From Maricaulis virginensis (lineage in GTDB: Bacteria > Pseudomonadota > Alphaproteobacteria > Caulobacterales > Maricaulaceae), in NCBI RefSeq assembly GCF_027922185.1, contig NZ_BSFE01000003.1, positions 62,001 through 126,000 of the forward strand: a stretch of DNA of 64,000 nucleotides, in the 5' to 3' direction. The position numbers were made by a program, and so were the translations under genes. The notes under the pieces were generated by a model, which was given only the letters and a program-made list of their open reading frames with translations, was not told where the DNA came from and did not search any database. Positions within the stretch are counted from its first letter, which is position 1. Each line of letters starts with the position of its first letter. Below are positions 1-9,382 of the stretch, in pieces.

Positions 1-222
1 GCGGGCGGGCTGGATTATCTGAAATCCCTGCAGGGGCCCTTGCCGGATATCCGCTTCTGCCCGACCGGTTCGATCACCCGCGAGCAGGCTCCCGACTATC
101 TGGCACTGGGTAACGTCGTCTGCGTCGGCGGGTCCTGGATCGCAAGCAAGACGATGGTCGAACAGGGCGACTGGGCCGGCATTGAGGCCAATGCCCGTGC
201 GGCGGCTGCAATGCGTACCTGA
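1..222 (+). CDS. eda: KDPG aldolase, C-terminal part (5' end outside window)
   Basis: The open frame runs in from the left edge and stops at 220-222. The visible 73 residues carry the CPTGSIT segment (phosphate-binding region of class I KDPG/KHG aldolases) and the CVGGSW segment followed by the usual short C-terminal helix. Family members cleave 2-keto-3-deoxy-6-phosphogluconate to pyruvate and glyceraldehyde 3-phosphate, the last step of the Entner-Doudoroff pathway. The Schiff-base lysine lies upstream of the window and cannot be checked. The product could also act on 2-keto-4-hydroxyglutarate. The next gene is a sugar symporter on the same strand, which fits a carbohydrate-use locus. Confidence 0.85.
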   Translation, partial: AGGLDYLKSLQGPLPDIRFCPTGSITREQAPDYLALGNVVCVGGSWIASKTMVEQGDWAGIEANARAAAAMRT

Positions 223-378
223 CTTTCGTTTTTGACCTTCGCCCGGCTTGAGGGCGATGGTGAAGCTGTCTGAAATTATTGTTCCTGTTTAATTTGACTC
301 CCTGGTCCCGCCATACTCAAACTTTGAAAAAGCGCCACAACCAAAAATGACGCGGCGCGCGAGGTCTGGGAGGACATA

Positions 379-1908
379 TTGGACACTGTCGGCAGGACGG
401 GTGACGGGCCCGCGCGCGAAACGGAAGGGCTGCCGCAGGCCGCCCCGGCTCTGAAGCGCTCCACGATCTTCCTGCATGGCTCGCTCGCCCTGCCTCTGGC
501 CATCTATGGCTATCCCCTCGCGATCTGGCTGCCGGCGCACTATGCCGGCCATCTGGGACTGTCCCTGTCGGTGATCGGCCTGATCATCATGGTGGCCCGC
601 TTCACCGACGTGATCACCGATCCGCTCATGGGCGAGATTTCCGATCGCGGCCGCACCCGTTTCGGCCGCCGCAAACCCTATATCGCGCTCGGCGCGCCGC
701 TGCTGATGCTCTCGACCTGGTTCCTCTTCGTGCCGCCGGAGGGCGTGGGCCTGGTCTATTTCCTGATCTGGCTGACGGCCTTTTTCGCCAGTGCCACGAT
801 GATCCAGATTCCCTTCCGGGCCTGGGGTGCCGAACTGTCGAGCGATTATCACGCCCGCAGCCAGGTCACGGCGGCGCGCGAATTCTACTATCTGGGCGGA
901 CTTCTCTTGGCCGCGGCAGTGCCGATGGTGGTGGAGATCCTCGCCGATGGCGGCGCCGTCGGCCAGATATTCGCCTCGATGTGGCGCGATATCTCGGGTG
1001 CGTTCACCGGCGAGATCATGCAGCGCACGCCGATCAGCCGCGCAGCGCTGACCGGACCGGTCATGATGGGGCTTGCCGTCACGATCGTCGCGATTGTGCC
1101 CTTGCTCGCCGGCATCGTGATCCTGACGGTCAGCGAGCCGCCGCCCGCCGCGCGCGAGCGTGTGCCGATGATCGAGGGCTTCCGCCATCTCTGGCGCAAC
1201 GGACCGATGCGCCGGATCCTGATCATCGCCTTCCTGGTCATCGCGGGGGAGAGTTCGCGAAACGCTGTCTCGCTCTTCTTCATCCGCGACATCATCGGCA
1301 TCCCGACGATCGGTGCGGCCTATTTCCTCTATTTCATCGCCGGCATCGCCGCGATCCCCTTCTGGCTCTGGATGGGGCGCAGGATCGGCAAGCATCGCGC
1401 CTTCCTCGTGACGCTGGGCTTTGTCAGCGCGGTCAGCGCGGCAAACCTCCTGCTCGGCCGGGGCGATTATCTGCCCTTCTTCTGCCTGTTCATTCTCAAG
1501 GGATTTGCCTTCGGCGGCCTGCAATTCCTGCCTCTGGCCATGCTGGCGGATGTGGTCGATATCGACAGTGCCCGTTCCGGCGGCCGCCGGGCGGGCACCT
1601 ATTTCGCTGTGCTCGGCCTGTCGGAAAAACTCGCCGTGGCCATCTTCACCGGCGTGTCGCTCAATATTGTCGGCCTTCTGGGCTATCACGCCTCGGCGGG
1701 TGTCGAGGGTTCGACCGAGATCGGTGTGTTGTCGCTGCGACTGGTCTATTGCCTCGGGCCGATCGTGCTCTATGGCCTGGCGGCGCCGCTGATCTGGTCC
1801 TACCCGTTGACGCCGGAGCGTCATGCCCGCCTCAGCCAGGGCGTTGAGCGCCGTGCACGCCGCATGGCCGCGGCCGCGCGCGACCAGGCGGAATTGCCGT
1901 CCCCCTGA
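379..1908 (+). CDS. MFS transporter, GPH (MelB-like) sugar:cation symporter family
   Basis: A 509-residue polytopic protein with about 12 hydrophobic segments. Residues 73-100 hold the family signature between helices 2 and 3: D77, D81-P, then GEISDR and FGRRKPY. These are typical of glycoside-pentoside-hexuronide:cation symporters such as MelB. The start is TTG at 379, chosen because GGGAGGA lies a few bases upstream and the MFS fold begins near residue 28. Substrate is not readable from sequence. Proximity to a KDPG aldolase gene suggests a sugar or sugar acid. It appears monocistronic, with 156 bp upstream and 121 bp downstream. Confidence 0.85.
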   Translation: MDTVGRTGDGPARETEGLPQAAPALKRSTIFLHGSLALPLAIYGYPLAIWLPAHYAGHLGLSLSVIGLIIMVARFTDVITDPLMGEISDRGRTRFGRRKPYIALGAPLLMLSTWFLFVPPEGVGLVYFLIWLTAFFASATMIQIPFRAWGAELSSDYHARSQVTAAREFYYLGGLLLAAAVPMVVEILADGGAVGQIFASMWRDISGAFTGEIMQRTPISRAALTGPVMMGLAVTIVAIVPLLAGIVILTVSEPPPAARERVPMIEGFRHLWRNGPMRRILIIAFLVIAGESSRNAVSLFFIRDIIGIPTIGAAYFLYFIAGIAAIPFWLWMGRRIGKHRAFLVTLGFVSAVSAANLLLGRGDYLPFFCLFILKGFAFGGLQFLPLAMLADVVDIDSARSGGRRAGTYFAVLGLSEKLAVAIFTGVSLNIVGLLGYHASAGVEGSTEIGVLSLRLVYCLGPIVLYGLAAPLIWSYPLTPERHARLSQGVERRARRMAAAARDQAELPSP

Positions 1909-1956
1909 CGGGGCCCCGCATTCCTGATAATGAATCCCGGACTGGACCGACGGAAT

Positions 1957-1982
1957 TCCTGTCCTACTTCGTTCAACAGGAC
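1957..1982. promoter_or_regulatory. Inverted repeat upstream of the RND efflux operon
   Basis: TCCTGT (1957-1962) and ACAGGA (1976-1981) are inverted about a 13-base spacer, 48 bases before the adaptor start. The register GTCCT/AGGAC (1961-1965/1978-1982) also pairs. It could be an operator for a local repressor or a 5' UTR hairpin. No regulator gene is adjacent. Confidence 0.3.
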
Positions 1983-2029
1983 TATGGGATAGCGGAACGC
2001 TATAGCTTCCAATCCGCTGGGAGGCCCGA

Positions 2030-3142
2030 TTGACGGCTGGATTTTCGGTTCGCGGGGCCGTGCTGTGCACGGCGCTCGCTCTTTTGGTATCGGCATGCGG
2101 TGGCGAGCCTTCGGCCGGTGGACCGGCTGCTGGTGGCGCGCGCGCTGACGAGGCCATCCGTGTCGTCACCCAGCCCGTCCGCTTCGCACGCGAGCGCACT
2201 GATATCGAAGCCGTCGGCACCGCCCGGGCCCGTTCCACGGCAACGATCTATCCCGAGGCCGGCGGCATCGTGACCGGCGTTCCCTTCGTCACCGGCAGTC
2301 ATGTCGAGGCGGGTGCCGTTCTGCTGCAGCTGGACGATCGCGAGGAACAGCTCGCCGTCAATCTTGCCCGGGTCTCCGTGCAGGAGGCCGAGCAGTTGCT
2401 GGCCCGCTATCGCCGCATCGAGGACACCGGCGCCATCTCCGCCAGCCAGATCGACGAGGCCCGCACGACGCTGGACGCTGCGCGTATCGAGTTGCAGCAG
2501 GCCGAGATCGCCCTGGACGAACGCACTGTGCGGGCGCCGTTTGCCGGACATGTCGGCCTGACCGACATCGACCCGGGTTCACGCATCACGCCGACGACGG
2601 TCATCGCCCAGCTGGACGATCGCAGCGTGCTGTTTGTCGACTTCTCGCCGGCCGAGCAGGTGTTCGGCCGCCTGCGTGAAGGCGATACCGTCACCGCCAC
2701 GCCCTTTGCCGATCCGGACCTTGCCGTCGAGGCCGAGGTGATTGCCGTCGACAGCCGGATCGATCCGACACGTCGCACCTTCACGGTGCGCGCCAGCATC
2801 GACAATGAAGCCGATGTGCTGCGGCCGGGGATGAGCTTCCGCGTCGCCTTCACCATTGAGGGTCAGTCCTATCCGCGCCTGCCCGAGGCGGCGATCATCT
2901 GGGGCGGCAGCGGTTCCTATGTCTGGGGTGTCGACGGCGATACGGCGTTCCGCGTGCCGGTCGATATCGTGGCGCGCAATGAAGGCCATGTCCTGGTGCG
3001 CGGCGACCTGCAGGCCGGGGCCCGCATTATCACCGAAGGCGTGCAGAAGGTTCGTGAAGGCAGCCGCATTGTCGATGTCGGCGAACGGGAGACCGGGCTC
3101 GCGGTCGGTGGCTCGCCCATCGTCTCGGACGAAACCCGATGA
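2030..3142 (+). CDS. RND efflux periplasmic adaptor (membrane fusion protein, HlyD/AcrA family)
   Basis: A 370-residue lipoprotein: the N-terminus is a hydrophobic signal with lipobox LVSAC (Cys near residue 23), so it should be lipidated and face the periplasm. A split biotinyl-lipoyl domain flanks a coiled-coil hairpin rich in Glu, Ala and Arg (around residues 100-165). Beta-barrel and membrane-proximal domains follow. It bridges the inner membrane pump and outer membrane channel encoded immediately downstream. The start is TTG at 2030 with GGGAGG at 2019-2024. The stop overlaps the start of the pump gene by 4 bp (ATGA), so the two are probably translationally coupled. Substrate unknown. 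Confidence 0.92.
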   Translation: MTAGFSVRGAVLCTALALLVSACGGEPSAGGPAAGGARADEAIRVVTQPVRFARERTDIEAVGTARARSTATIYPEAGGIVTGVPFVTGSHVEAGAVLLQLDDREEQLAVNLARVSVQEAEQLLARYRRIEDTGAISASQIDEARTTLDAARIELQQAEIALDERTVRAPFAGHVGLTDIDPGSRITPTTVIAQLDDRSVLFVDFSPAEQVFGRLREGDTVTATPFADPDLAVEAEVIAVDSRIDPTRRTFTVRASIDNEADVLRPGMSFRVAFTIEGQSYPRLPEAAIIWGGSGSYVWGVDGDTAFRVPVDIVARNEGHVLVRGDLQAGARIITEGVQKVREGSRIVDVGERETGLAVGGSPIVSDETR

Positions 3143-6100
3143 GCCTGCAGCGCAACGATCTTCCCGCACTGGCCGTCAAGCGCCCGGTCCTCGTCGCGGT
3201 TCTCAACCTGCTGATCATCATCGGCGGCCTGGCCGCGCTGTTCGGCGTTGAAGTCCGCGAACTGCCGGACGTTGACCGGCCGGTCGTGTCGGTTACGGCG
3301 AACTTCCCCGGCGCTGCGCCGGAAACCGTCGATGCCGAGGTCACCAGCATTCTCGAGGGCGCCGTTGCGCGCGTCTCCGGCGTGCGGGAAATCGATGCGC
3401 AAAGCGAGGAGAACGGCTCGCGCATCCGGGTCGAGTTCAATCCGGGCGTCGATCTTGACTCCGCCGCCGCCGACATCCGCGAAGCCACATCGCGCGTCGC
3501 GCGCCAGCTGCCCGATCGCGTCGAGCAGATCCGGGTGGTGAAAGCCGACGACAATGCCGATCCCATCGTCCAGATGGCGGTACTCTCCGACGTGCATGAC
3601 GAGGAGACGCTGACGGCCATCGTCGAGAACGACATCGTGCCGGAATTCCTCTCCATCGAGGGTGTGGCCAGTGTCGACATGTTCGGCGACCGCCAGCGCC
3701 TCCTGCGCGTGGTGATCGACCCGCTGCGCCTCAGCCGTTTCGGCCTCACCGTCGGCGATGTCGCCGATGCGCTCAGCCAGGCGCCCTTCGATGTGCCGGT
3801 CGGCAGTTTCCGCTCCGAGGACCAGCAATTGCTGGTACGGGCCGAGGCGACGGCTGCGACGCCGGAACGGGTCAAGGATGTGATCATCGACGGCAATACG
3901 CGCGTCGGCGACGTGGCCGAGGCCTTCTTTGCGCCGGCCGATGCGACCAATTTTGTCCGCCTCGACGGCCGGCCGATCATCGGGCTCGGCGTGGTGCGTC
4001 AGGCCCAGTCGAATACGATCTCCATCTCCGACGGGGTGCGTGACACGGTTGAGCGCCTGAACGCCCGCTTCGACGATCTGGAAATCCGCATCACCTCCGA
4101 CGACGCCGTCTTCATCCGCGGTTCCGTGCGCGAGGTCCTGACCAGCCTGGCGATCACGGTGGTGATCGTCATCGCGACCATCTGGCTCTTCTTCGCCCGC
4201 TTCCGCGCCTCCCTGATCCCGTCCACCGCAATCCCCGCCGCCCTGGTCGGCGCGCTTGCCGGCATCTGGCTGCTGGGCTTTTCGGTCAATCTCCTGACGC
4301 TCCTCGCCCTGGTGCTGGCAACGGGGCTTATCGTCGACGATGCCATCGTCGTGGTGGAGAATATCCAGCGTCTGCAGAAGAAGGGGCTGGGCCGCCGGGC
4401 TGCGGCCGTGCTGGGCACGCGCCAGGTCTTCTTTGCCGTCGTTGCGACCACGGCGGTTCTGGTCTCGGTCTTCATCCCGATCTCCTTCCTGCCCTCGACG
4501 GCCGGACGCCTGTTCCGCGAATTCGGCTTTGTGCTGGCGCTGGCAGTGGTGATCTCGTCCTTCGTGGCGCTGTCCATCGTGCCGGCGCTTGCAGCGCGCC
4601 TCTGGCTGCGCTCGGAAAATCGCACACAGGGGCCGCTGGAGCGCATCGGCAGCCGCATCGCGGACGCCTATGGCAAGCTGTTGCGGCTCGCCCTGAACCG
4701 TCCGTGGATCACCGCAGGCATCATGCTGGTCTCCGCGCTGGGGGCGGTGTTCGCCTTCACCTCGCTCGAGCAGGAACTGGTGCCGCAGGAGGATCGCGGA
4801 CGGATCTACATCTTCGCGACCGGACCGGACGGTGTCGGGCTCGACTTCATGGTGCGCCAGGCCGACCAGGTCGAGGCGATCGTCCAGCCCTATCTGGAGA
4901 GCGGCGAGGTGACGTCGGTCTTCTCCATCGTCGGACGCTGGGACCCCAACCGCATCTTCATGACCGCCACCCTGGCGGACTGGGAAGACCGCGATCGCAG
5001 CCAGCAGGAGATCATGGCCGAGATGCGCCGTCCGCTGTCGCAGATCCCGGGCTTGCGTGCCTCGGTCTTCGGACGCGGCAGCCTCGACATGCGCGGCTCC
5101 AGCCGCGGCGGTATCCAGGTCGCGCTGACCGGCCGCGAATATGCCGAGATCTATGAAGGGGCCCTCGCGCTCGAACGGGCCATCGATACGCAAAGCCGGA
5201 TCCTGTCCAATCCGGAAATCTCCTACCAGCCGACCCAGCCGCAATTGTCGATCCGCATCGACCGCCGCCGCGCGGCCGATCTCGGCGTGCCGCTCAACGA
5301 GCTGTCCGTCACCCTGCGCGCCATGGTGGGCGGTGACGAGCTGGTCGATCTGAATGTCGGCGACCAGGCGATCCCGATCTTCCTGGAGTCCGCCAGTGGC
5401 GCCATCGACGACCCGACCGACCTGCAGAACCTCTATGTCCGCTCCAATGCCGGCGAGCTGATCCCGCTGTCCGCCCTGACCACGCTGGTCGAGGAAGGCG
5501 TGGCGGCCGAGCTGAACCGGACCGAGCAGCGCCGCTCGATCGATGTCGAGGCGGATGTCGCTGCGGATATCGCCCTGTCCGACGCCGTCGCCGAGATCGA
5601 GCGTCTGGCGGAGACAGTCCTGCCGCCCGGGATCGAGATGATCATGATGGGCGAGGCGCGCACGCTGAACGAAACCTCGCGCGACATGGCGATCACCTAT
5701 CTGTTCGCCTTCGTCATCGTCTTCCTGGTCCTGGCCGCACAGTTCGAGAGCCTGACCAGCCCCGTCGTCGTCATCCTGACAGTGCCCTTCGGTTTGGCCG
5801 CCGCGGTCTATGCGCTGGTGCTGACGGGGACGTCCCTCAACATCTTCTCGCAGATCGGCCTGGTGATGCTGATCGGCCTGATGGCGAAGAACGGCATTCT
5901 CGTGGTCGAGTTCGCCGACCAGCTGCGCGCCGAGGGCAAGAGCGTCCGTGAGGCGATCGAGGAGGCGGCGACGATCCGTCTGCGTCCGATCGCCATGACG
6001 CTGATCTCGACGGTGCTGGGTGCCCTGCCGCTGATCCTGTCGACCGGGGCCGGAGCCGAGGCCCGCACCTCGATCGGCTGGACCGTGTTCGGCGGGCTGG

Positions 6101-6249
6101 GCCTGTCGGGCCTGTTCACCCTCTTCCTGACCCCGGTAATCTATCTGGGCGTCGCCCGGTTCGGCAAACCGCGCTCGGTCAATCTCGTCGAGCTGGAAGA
6201 GGAACTGGCCCGCGTCGAGAACGATCCCGACACCCAACCGGCAGAATGA
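3139..6249 (+). CDS. RND efflux pump permease (HAE1/AcrB superfamily)
   Basis: A 1036-residue protein of standard length for the hydrophobe/amphiphile RND family. It has a first transmembrane helix near residues 20-38, two large periplasmic loops and two clusters of transmembrane helices (about 335-530 and 860-1010). The proton-relay pair in helix 4 is present as D400-D401 within GLIVDDAIVVVENI. The matching second-half segment is LIGLMAKNGILVVEFA. It exports drugs, detergents or lipids using the proton gradient, forming a tripartite complex with the adaptor (2030-3142) and outer membrane factor (6246-7661). It overlaps both neighbours by 4 bp. The substrate class cannot be assigned from sequence. 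Confidence 0.95.
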   Translation: MSLQRNDLPALAVKRPVLVAVLNLLIIIGGLAALFGVEVRELPDVDRPVVSVTANFPGAAPETVDAEVTSILEGAVARVSGVREIDAQSEENGSRIRVEFNPGVDLDSAAADIREATSRVARQLPDRVEQIRVVKADDNADPIVQMAVLSDVHDEETLTAIVENDIVPEFLSIEGVASVDMFGDRQRLLRVVIDPLRLSRFGLTVGDVADALSQAPFDVPVGSFRSEDQQLLVRAEATAATPERVKDVIIDGNTRVGDVAEAFFAPADATNFVRLDGRPIIGLGVVRQAQSNTISISDGVRDTVERLNARFDDLEIRITSDDAVFIRGSVREVLTSLAITVVIVIATIWLFFARFRASLIPSTAIPAALVGALAGIWLLGFSVNLLTLLALVLATGLIVDDAIVVVENIQRLQKKGLGRRAAAVLGTRQVFFAVVATTAVLVSVFIPISFLPSTAGRLFREFGFVLALAVVISSFVALSIVPALAARLWLRSENRTQGPLERIGSRIADAYGKLLRLALNRPWITAGIMLVSALGAVFAFTSLEQELVPQEDRGRIYIFATGPDGVGLDFMVRQADQVEAIVQPYLESGEVTSVFSIVGRWDPNRIFMTATLADWEDRDRSQQEIMAEMRRPLSQIPGLRASVFGRGSLDMRGSSRGGIQVALTGREYAEIYEGALALERAIDTQSRILSNPEISYQPTQPQLSIRIDRRRAADLGVPLNELSVTLRAMVGGDELVDLNVGDQAIPIFLESASGAIDDPTDLQNLYVRSNAGELIPLSALTTLVEEGVAAELNRTEQRRSIDVEADVAADIALSDAVAEIERLAETVLPPGIEMIMMGEARTLNETSRDMAITYLFAFVIVFLVLAAQFESLTSPVVVILTVPFGLAAAVYALVLTGTSLNIFSQIGLVMLIGLMAKNGILVVEFADQLRAEGKSVREAIEEAATIRLRPIAMTLISTVLGALPLILSTGAGAEARTSIGWTVFGGLGLSGLFTLFLTPVIYLGVARFGKPRSVNLVELEEELARVENDPDTQPAE

Positions 6250-7661
6250 TCATGCGTCATGTTCCGAGTATCGCCCTTGCCGCGCTCGCGGCCTGTCTGA
6301 CCGGCTGCACGGTCGGGCCCGATTATAGCGCGCCGGTGCCGGGCGTGCCGGACACCTGGTCGGAAGCGATCCCGGGCAGTGAAACCGCTCCGGAGACCGC
6401 CTGGTGGCGGGGCTTCGGGGATGAGCAGCTGGACACGCTGATCACCACGGCGCTGGACGAGAATATCGATGTCCGGATCGCGGTTGCGCGGCTGGCCGAG
6501 GCCGAGGCCCGGACCACATCCGAGCGCGCTGCCAACTGGCCGTCCGTCGATGCGAGCGCGGATGCGTCGGCGTCTGGCGATATTTCCGGCGATGCATCCT
6601 CCTCGACGGGCGCCGGTCTCGGAGCGGCGCTGGCTTTCGTGCCGGACGTGTTCGGCGGGCGCCGCCGCCAGATCGAACAGGTCGAGGCCACAGCCGCCGC
6701 CCGGCGTTTCGACATCGAGGACGTCAAACGCGTCACGGCAGCCTCGATCGCCGAACGCTATATCGAGCTGCGCCGCAGCCGGGCCCGGCTCGACCTGCTG
6801 ACGACCTCGCTGGAGCTGCAGCAGCAGACGCTGGACATCGTGCGCCAGCGTGCCGAAGCGGGCCTGTCGGCCGATCTCGATGTGCAGCGGGCAGCCTCCG
6901 ATCTTGCCCGCACACGCGCCCAGCGCGGCAGTCTCGATATTGCCGAGGCGCGGTCCCTGCACGATCTGGCGATCCTGACCGGCGCGGTTCCCGGCACGCT
7001 CGGTCTGGAGCCGGCCGCAGAAACCACGATCCCGGACTTTGCCGATCCCGTTGCGCCGGGTGTGCCGGCCGATCTCCTGCGCCGCCGGGCCGATCTGCAG
7101 GCAGCCGAACGTGACCTGGCCGCGGCCAGCGCCGCCATCGGCGTGGCCACGGCCGAGCTTTATCCCGCCTTCTCCATTCCCGGCAGCATCACTGCCGACC
7201 TGGGTTCGGCCGACCGGCTGGTCGGCGACACGGTCGCGCGGATCGGTGCTGCGGTCGACGTGCCGGTGTTCGATGCTGGCCGCCGCCGGGTCGGCGTCGA
7301 CATCGCCGAAGCCCGGGCCGAACAGGCATTGCTGGCCTACCGGCAGACGCTGCTCGAAGCGGTCGGCGAGGTCGAGGACGCCCTTGTCTCTATCCGTGCC
7401 GTCGAGGCACGGACGGCAGAACTCGAGCGGGCCGTCGCCGCGTCGGAGCAGGCCTTCGACCAGCTCGACGCGCTCTACCGGGAAGGCCTGGCCAGCTTTA
7501 TCGACATTCTCGATGCCCAGCGCACCCTGATCGACAGCCGCGAGTCGCTGCTGGACAGCCAGGCCGATCACGCCCTGGCGGTGATCGCGCTGCACCGGGC
7601 GCTGGGCGCGCCGGTCGATCCGGCGCTCAATCCTGGCGGGGTGCCAGACTCGCGCTCTTGA
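6246..7661 (+). CDS. Outer membrane efflux lipoprotein (TolC/OprM, NodT family)
   Basis: A 471-residue lipoprotein with lipobox LTGC (Cys21 from the start at 6246). The GPDY motif follows directly, and the body shows the internal duplication of outer membrane factors: two long alpha-helical segments separated by beta-strand regions, with RRRADLQAAE opening the second half. It provides the outer membrane channel of the RND complex. ATG at 6246 overlaps the pump stop codon; ATG at 6252 is an alternative. The last 35 bases overlap the 3' end of the convergent modC gene, an unusually tight convergent arrangement. Confidence 0.92.
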   Translation: MIMRHVPSIALAALAACLTGCTVGPDYSAPVPGVPDTWSEAIPGSETAPETAWWRGFGDEQLDTLITTALDENIDVRIAVARLAEAEARTTSERAANWPSVDASADASASGDISGDASSSTGAGLGAALAFVPDVFGGRRRQIEQVEATAAARRFDIEDVKRVTAASIAERYIELRRSRARLDLLTTSLELQQQTLDIVRQRAEAGLSADLDVQRAASDLARTRAQRGSLDIAEARSLHDLAILTGAVPGTLGLEPAAETTIPDFADPVAPGVPADLLRRRADLQAAERDLAAASAAIGVATAELYPAFSIPGSITADLGSADRLVGDTVARIGAAVDVPVFDAGRRRVGVDIAEARAEQALLAYRQTLLEAVGEVEDALVSIRAVEARTAELERAVAASEQAFDQLDALYREGLASFIDILDAQRTLIDSRESLLDSQADHALAVIALHRALGAPVDPALNPGGVPDSRS

Positions 7662-8718
7662 TCAGTGCGATAACCGTATCGCCCGGCTTCAGCGAGAGCG
7701 CTTCGGCGGCGGCCCGCGTGATCCGGGCGCATAAGCGCTGCGTTGCCACCTCCAGCTCGACATCGCACCACGCCGTGTCCGGCCGGTCGGTGATGGCCGC
7801 CACCGTCGCGGGCAGCCTGTTTCGCACCGAGAGCCCGTCGACCGCATCCAGGGCCAGGGTGATGTCGCGGGCGGGCACGTAGAGCCGCGCCTCGCGTCCG
7901 ACGGAGAGCCCTGTCAGCCCCGGCAGGGCGATCCGGTGCTCGCCGATATGCAGGTCGGTCAGGTGAAGACGCGCATCATGGCCGGTGATCCGGCCGGTCA
8001 GCACGGCACCCGGTTCGCCCGTCGTGTCGCCCGCTCCTTCAGAACCGGCGAGCCAGGCATCCCGCGGGCAGAGCGTGCCGACCCGTCCGTTTTCAACGGG
8101 CAGGACATGGTCGGCCATGACGGCCAGTTCCCGGGCAGAGTGGCTGACCACAAGTGCCGGCAATTGCCAGTGCGTGAGCCTTTCCCGCAGCACCGGAAGC
8201 AGGTTCTGGCGAAAGCCGGCATCAAGGGCCGAGAAGGCTTCATCCAGCAGGAGCAGCCGGGGCCCTGCCGACAGCGCCCGGCCGAGAGCAACGCGCTGGC
8301 GCTCCCCGCCCGACAGATCCGCGGTGCGGCGGGCCATCAGGGGCGCCAGCTGCAGCAAGTCGATCAGCTCTGCGCGATCAGGACCGTGACCGCCTGGCGC
8401 CGCGCGCCGGCCGGCATAGTCCAGATTGCCGGCGACGGAGAGATGGGTGAACAGCCGTGAATCCTGGAAGACCAGCGGGGCCCGGCGCCGGTGCGCCGGC
8501 AGGAATGCGGTATCATACTGCCATGTTTCGCTGTCGAAACGGATCGTATTACCGCGCGTCCGGTCCAGTCCTGCGATCACGCGCAGCAGGCTGGTCTTGC
8601 CCGCGCCATTGGGACCCGCAATGCCCGTCACGCCCGAAAGCGGCAAGCTTGCGCGGCCGGTCAGGCTGAACCCGCCGCGGCGGTGGTCGAGGTCGATGTC
8701 GAGCGTTCTATCCGGCAT
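7627..8718 (-). CDS. modC: Molybdate ABC transporter ATP-binding protein
   Basis: A 363-residue ABC ATPase. Walker A reads GPNGAGKTS, the signature LSGGERQRVALGRA and Walker B LLLLDEAFSAL. The C-terminal third (about 230-363) is a TOBE/MOP-type domain, as in ModC, which binds molybdate or tungstate and modulates transport. It energises import through ModB, encoded directly upstream. Its start overlaps the modB 3' end by 11 bp and it is the last gene of modA-modB-modC. The 3' end overlaps the convergent outer membrane factor gene. Confidence 0.93.
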   Translation of the reverse strand: MPDRTLDIDLDHRRGGFSLTGRASLPLSGVTGIAGPNGAGKTSLLRVIAGLDRTRGNTIRFDSETWQYDTAFLPAHRRRAPLVFQDSRLFTHLSVAGNLDYAGRRAAPGGHGPDRAELIDLLQLAPLMARRTADLSGGERQRVALGRALSAGPRLLLLDEAFSALDAGFRQNLLPVLRERLTHWQLPALVVSHSARELAVMADHVLPVENGRVGTLCPRDAWLAGSEGAGDTTGEPGAVLTGRITGHDARLHLTDLHIGEHRIALPGLTGLSVGREARLYVPARDITLALDAVDGLSVRNRLPATVAAITDRPDTAWCDVELEVATQRLCARITRAAAEALSLKPGDTVIALIKSASLAPRQD

Positions 8719-9382
8719 GGACGGGATACCGGCGATTGATGAGGAAAACGGCGACCAGCACGCTCAGCGACGCGGCGACAAGACCCAGCGCCAGCGCGTG
8801 AGCCGAGGCATAGTCCAGCGTTTCGACATGGTCATAAAGGGCGATCGAGACCACGCGGGTGCGCCCGGGGATATTCCCGCCCACCATCAGCACCACACCG
8901 AATTCGCCCACGGTGTGGATGAAGCTGAGCACCCCCGCCGTGATGAAGCCGCGCAGGCTGAGGGGCATGACAACCGAAACGAAAGCATCCAGGGGTGACG
9001 CGCCCAGGCTGGCGGCGGCGTCTCGCGGTGCCTGGCCGACCCGTTCGAACGCCGTCTGCAGCGGCTGCACCATGAAGGGCAGGGAGTAGATCACCGAGGC
9101 GATGACCAGTCCGGAGAAGGAGAAGGCGAGCGTGTCGCCGGTCAGACGCACCCACAGACCGCCGATTGCCGAACCGGGATTGAACAGGATCAGCAGGTAG
9201 AAGCCGATAACCGTCGGCGGCAGGACGAGGGGGAGTGCCGTGACGGCTTCGACTATGGGTTTGAAGCGAGTCCGCGTGTTTGCCAGCCACCAGGCCAGCG
9301 GCGTGCCGATCACGAACAGGATCAGCGTCGTGACCAGCGCCAGCTGCACGGTCAGCAGGATAGCAGGCAGGCTCTCGCTCAC
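8708..9382 (-). CDS. modB: Molybdate ABC transporter permease
   Basis: A 224-residue inner membrane protein with about five to six hydrophobic helices. It has the conserved permease EAA-type loop, here in the form AFERVGQAPRDAAASLGASPLDAF (positions around 118-141), which contacts ModC. LALVLPPTVIGFYLL-like sequence is typical of ModB. The start overlaps the modA stop by 4 bp, so the genes are coupled. Confidence 0.93.
   Translation of the reverse strand: MSESLPAILLTVQLALVTTLILFVIGTPLAWWLANTRTRFKPIVEAVTALPLVLPPTVIGFYLLILFNPGSAIGGLWVRLTGDTLAFSFSGLVIASVIYSLPFMVQPLQTAFERVGQAPRDAAASLGASPLDAFVSVVMPLSLRGFITAGVLSFIHTVGEFGVVLMVGGNIPGRTRVVSIALYDHVETLDYASAHALALGLVAASLSVLVAVFLINRRYPVHAG

Noticed and set aside
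289..2238. A minus-strand frame of about 650 codons opposite the symporter gene
   Set aside because: Same high-GC shadow effect. The plus strand has a clear transporter with a ribosome site.
2917..6237. An open frame of over 1100 codons antisense to the RND pump
   Set aside because: The sense strand encodes a complete RND permease. The antisense product has no family features.
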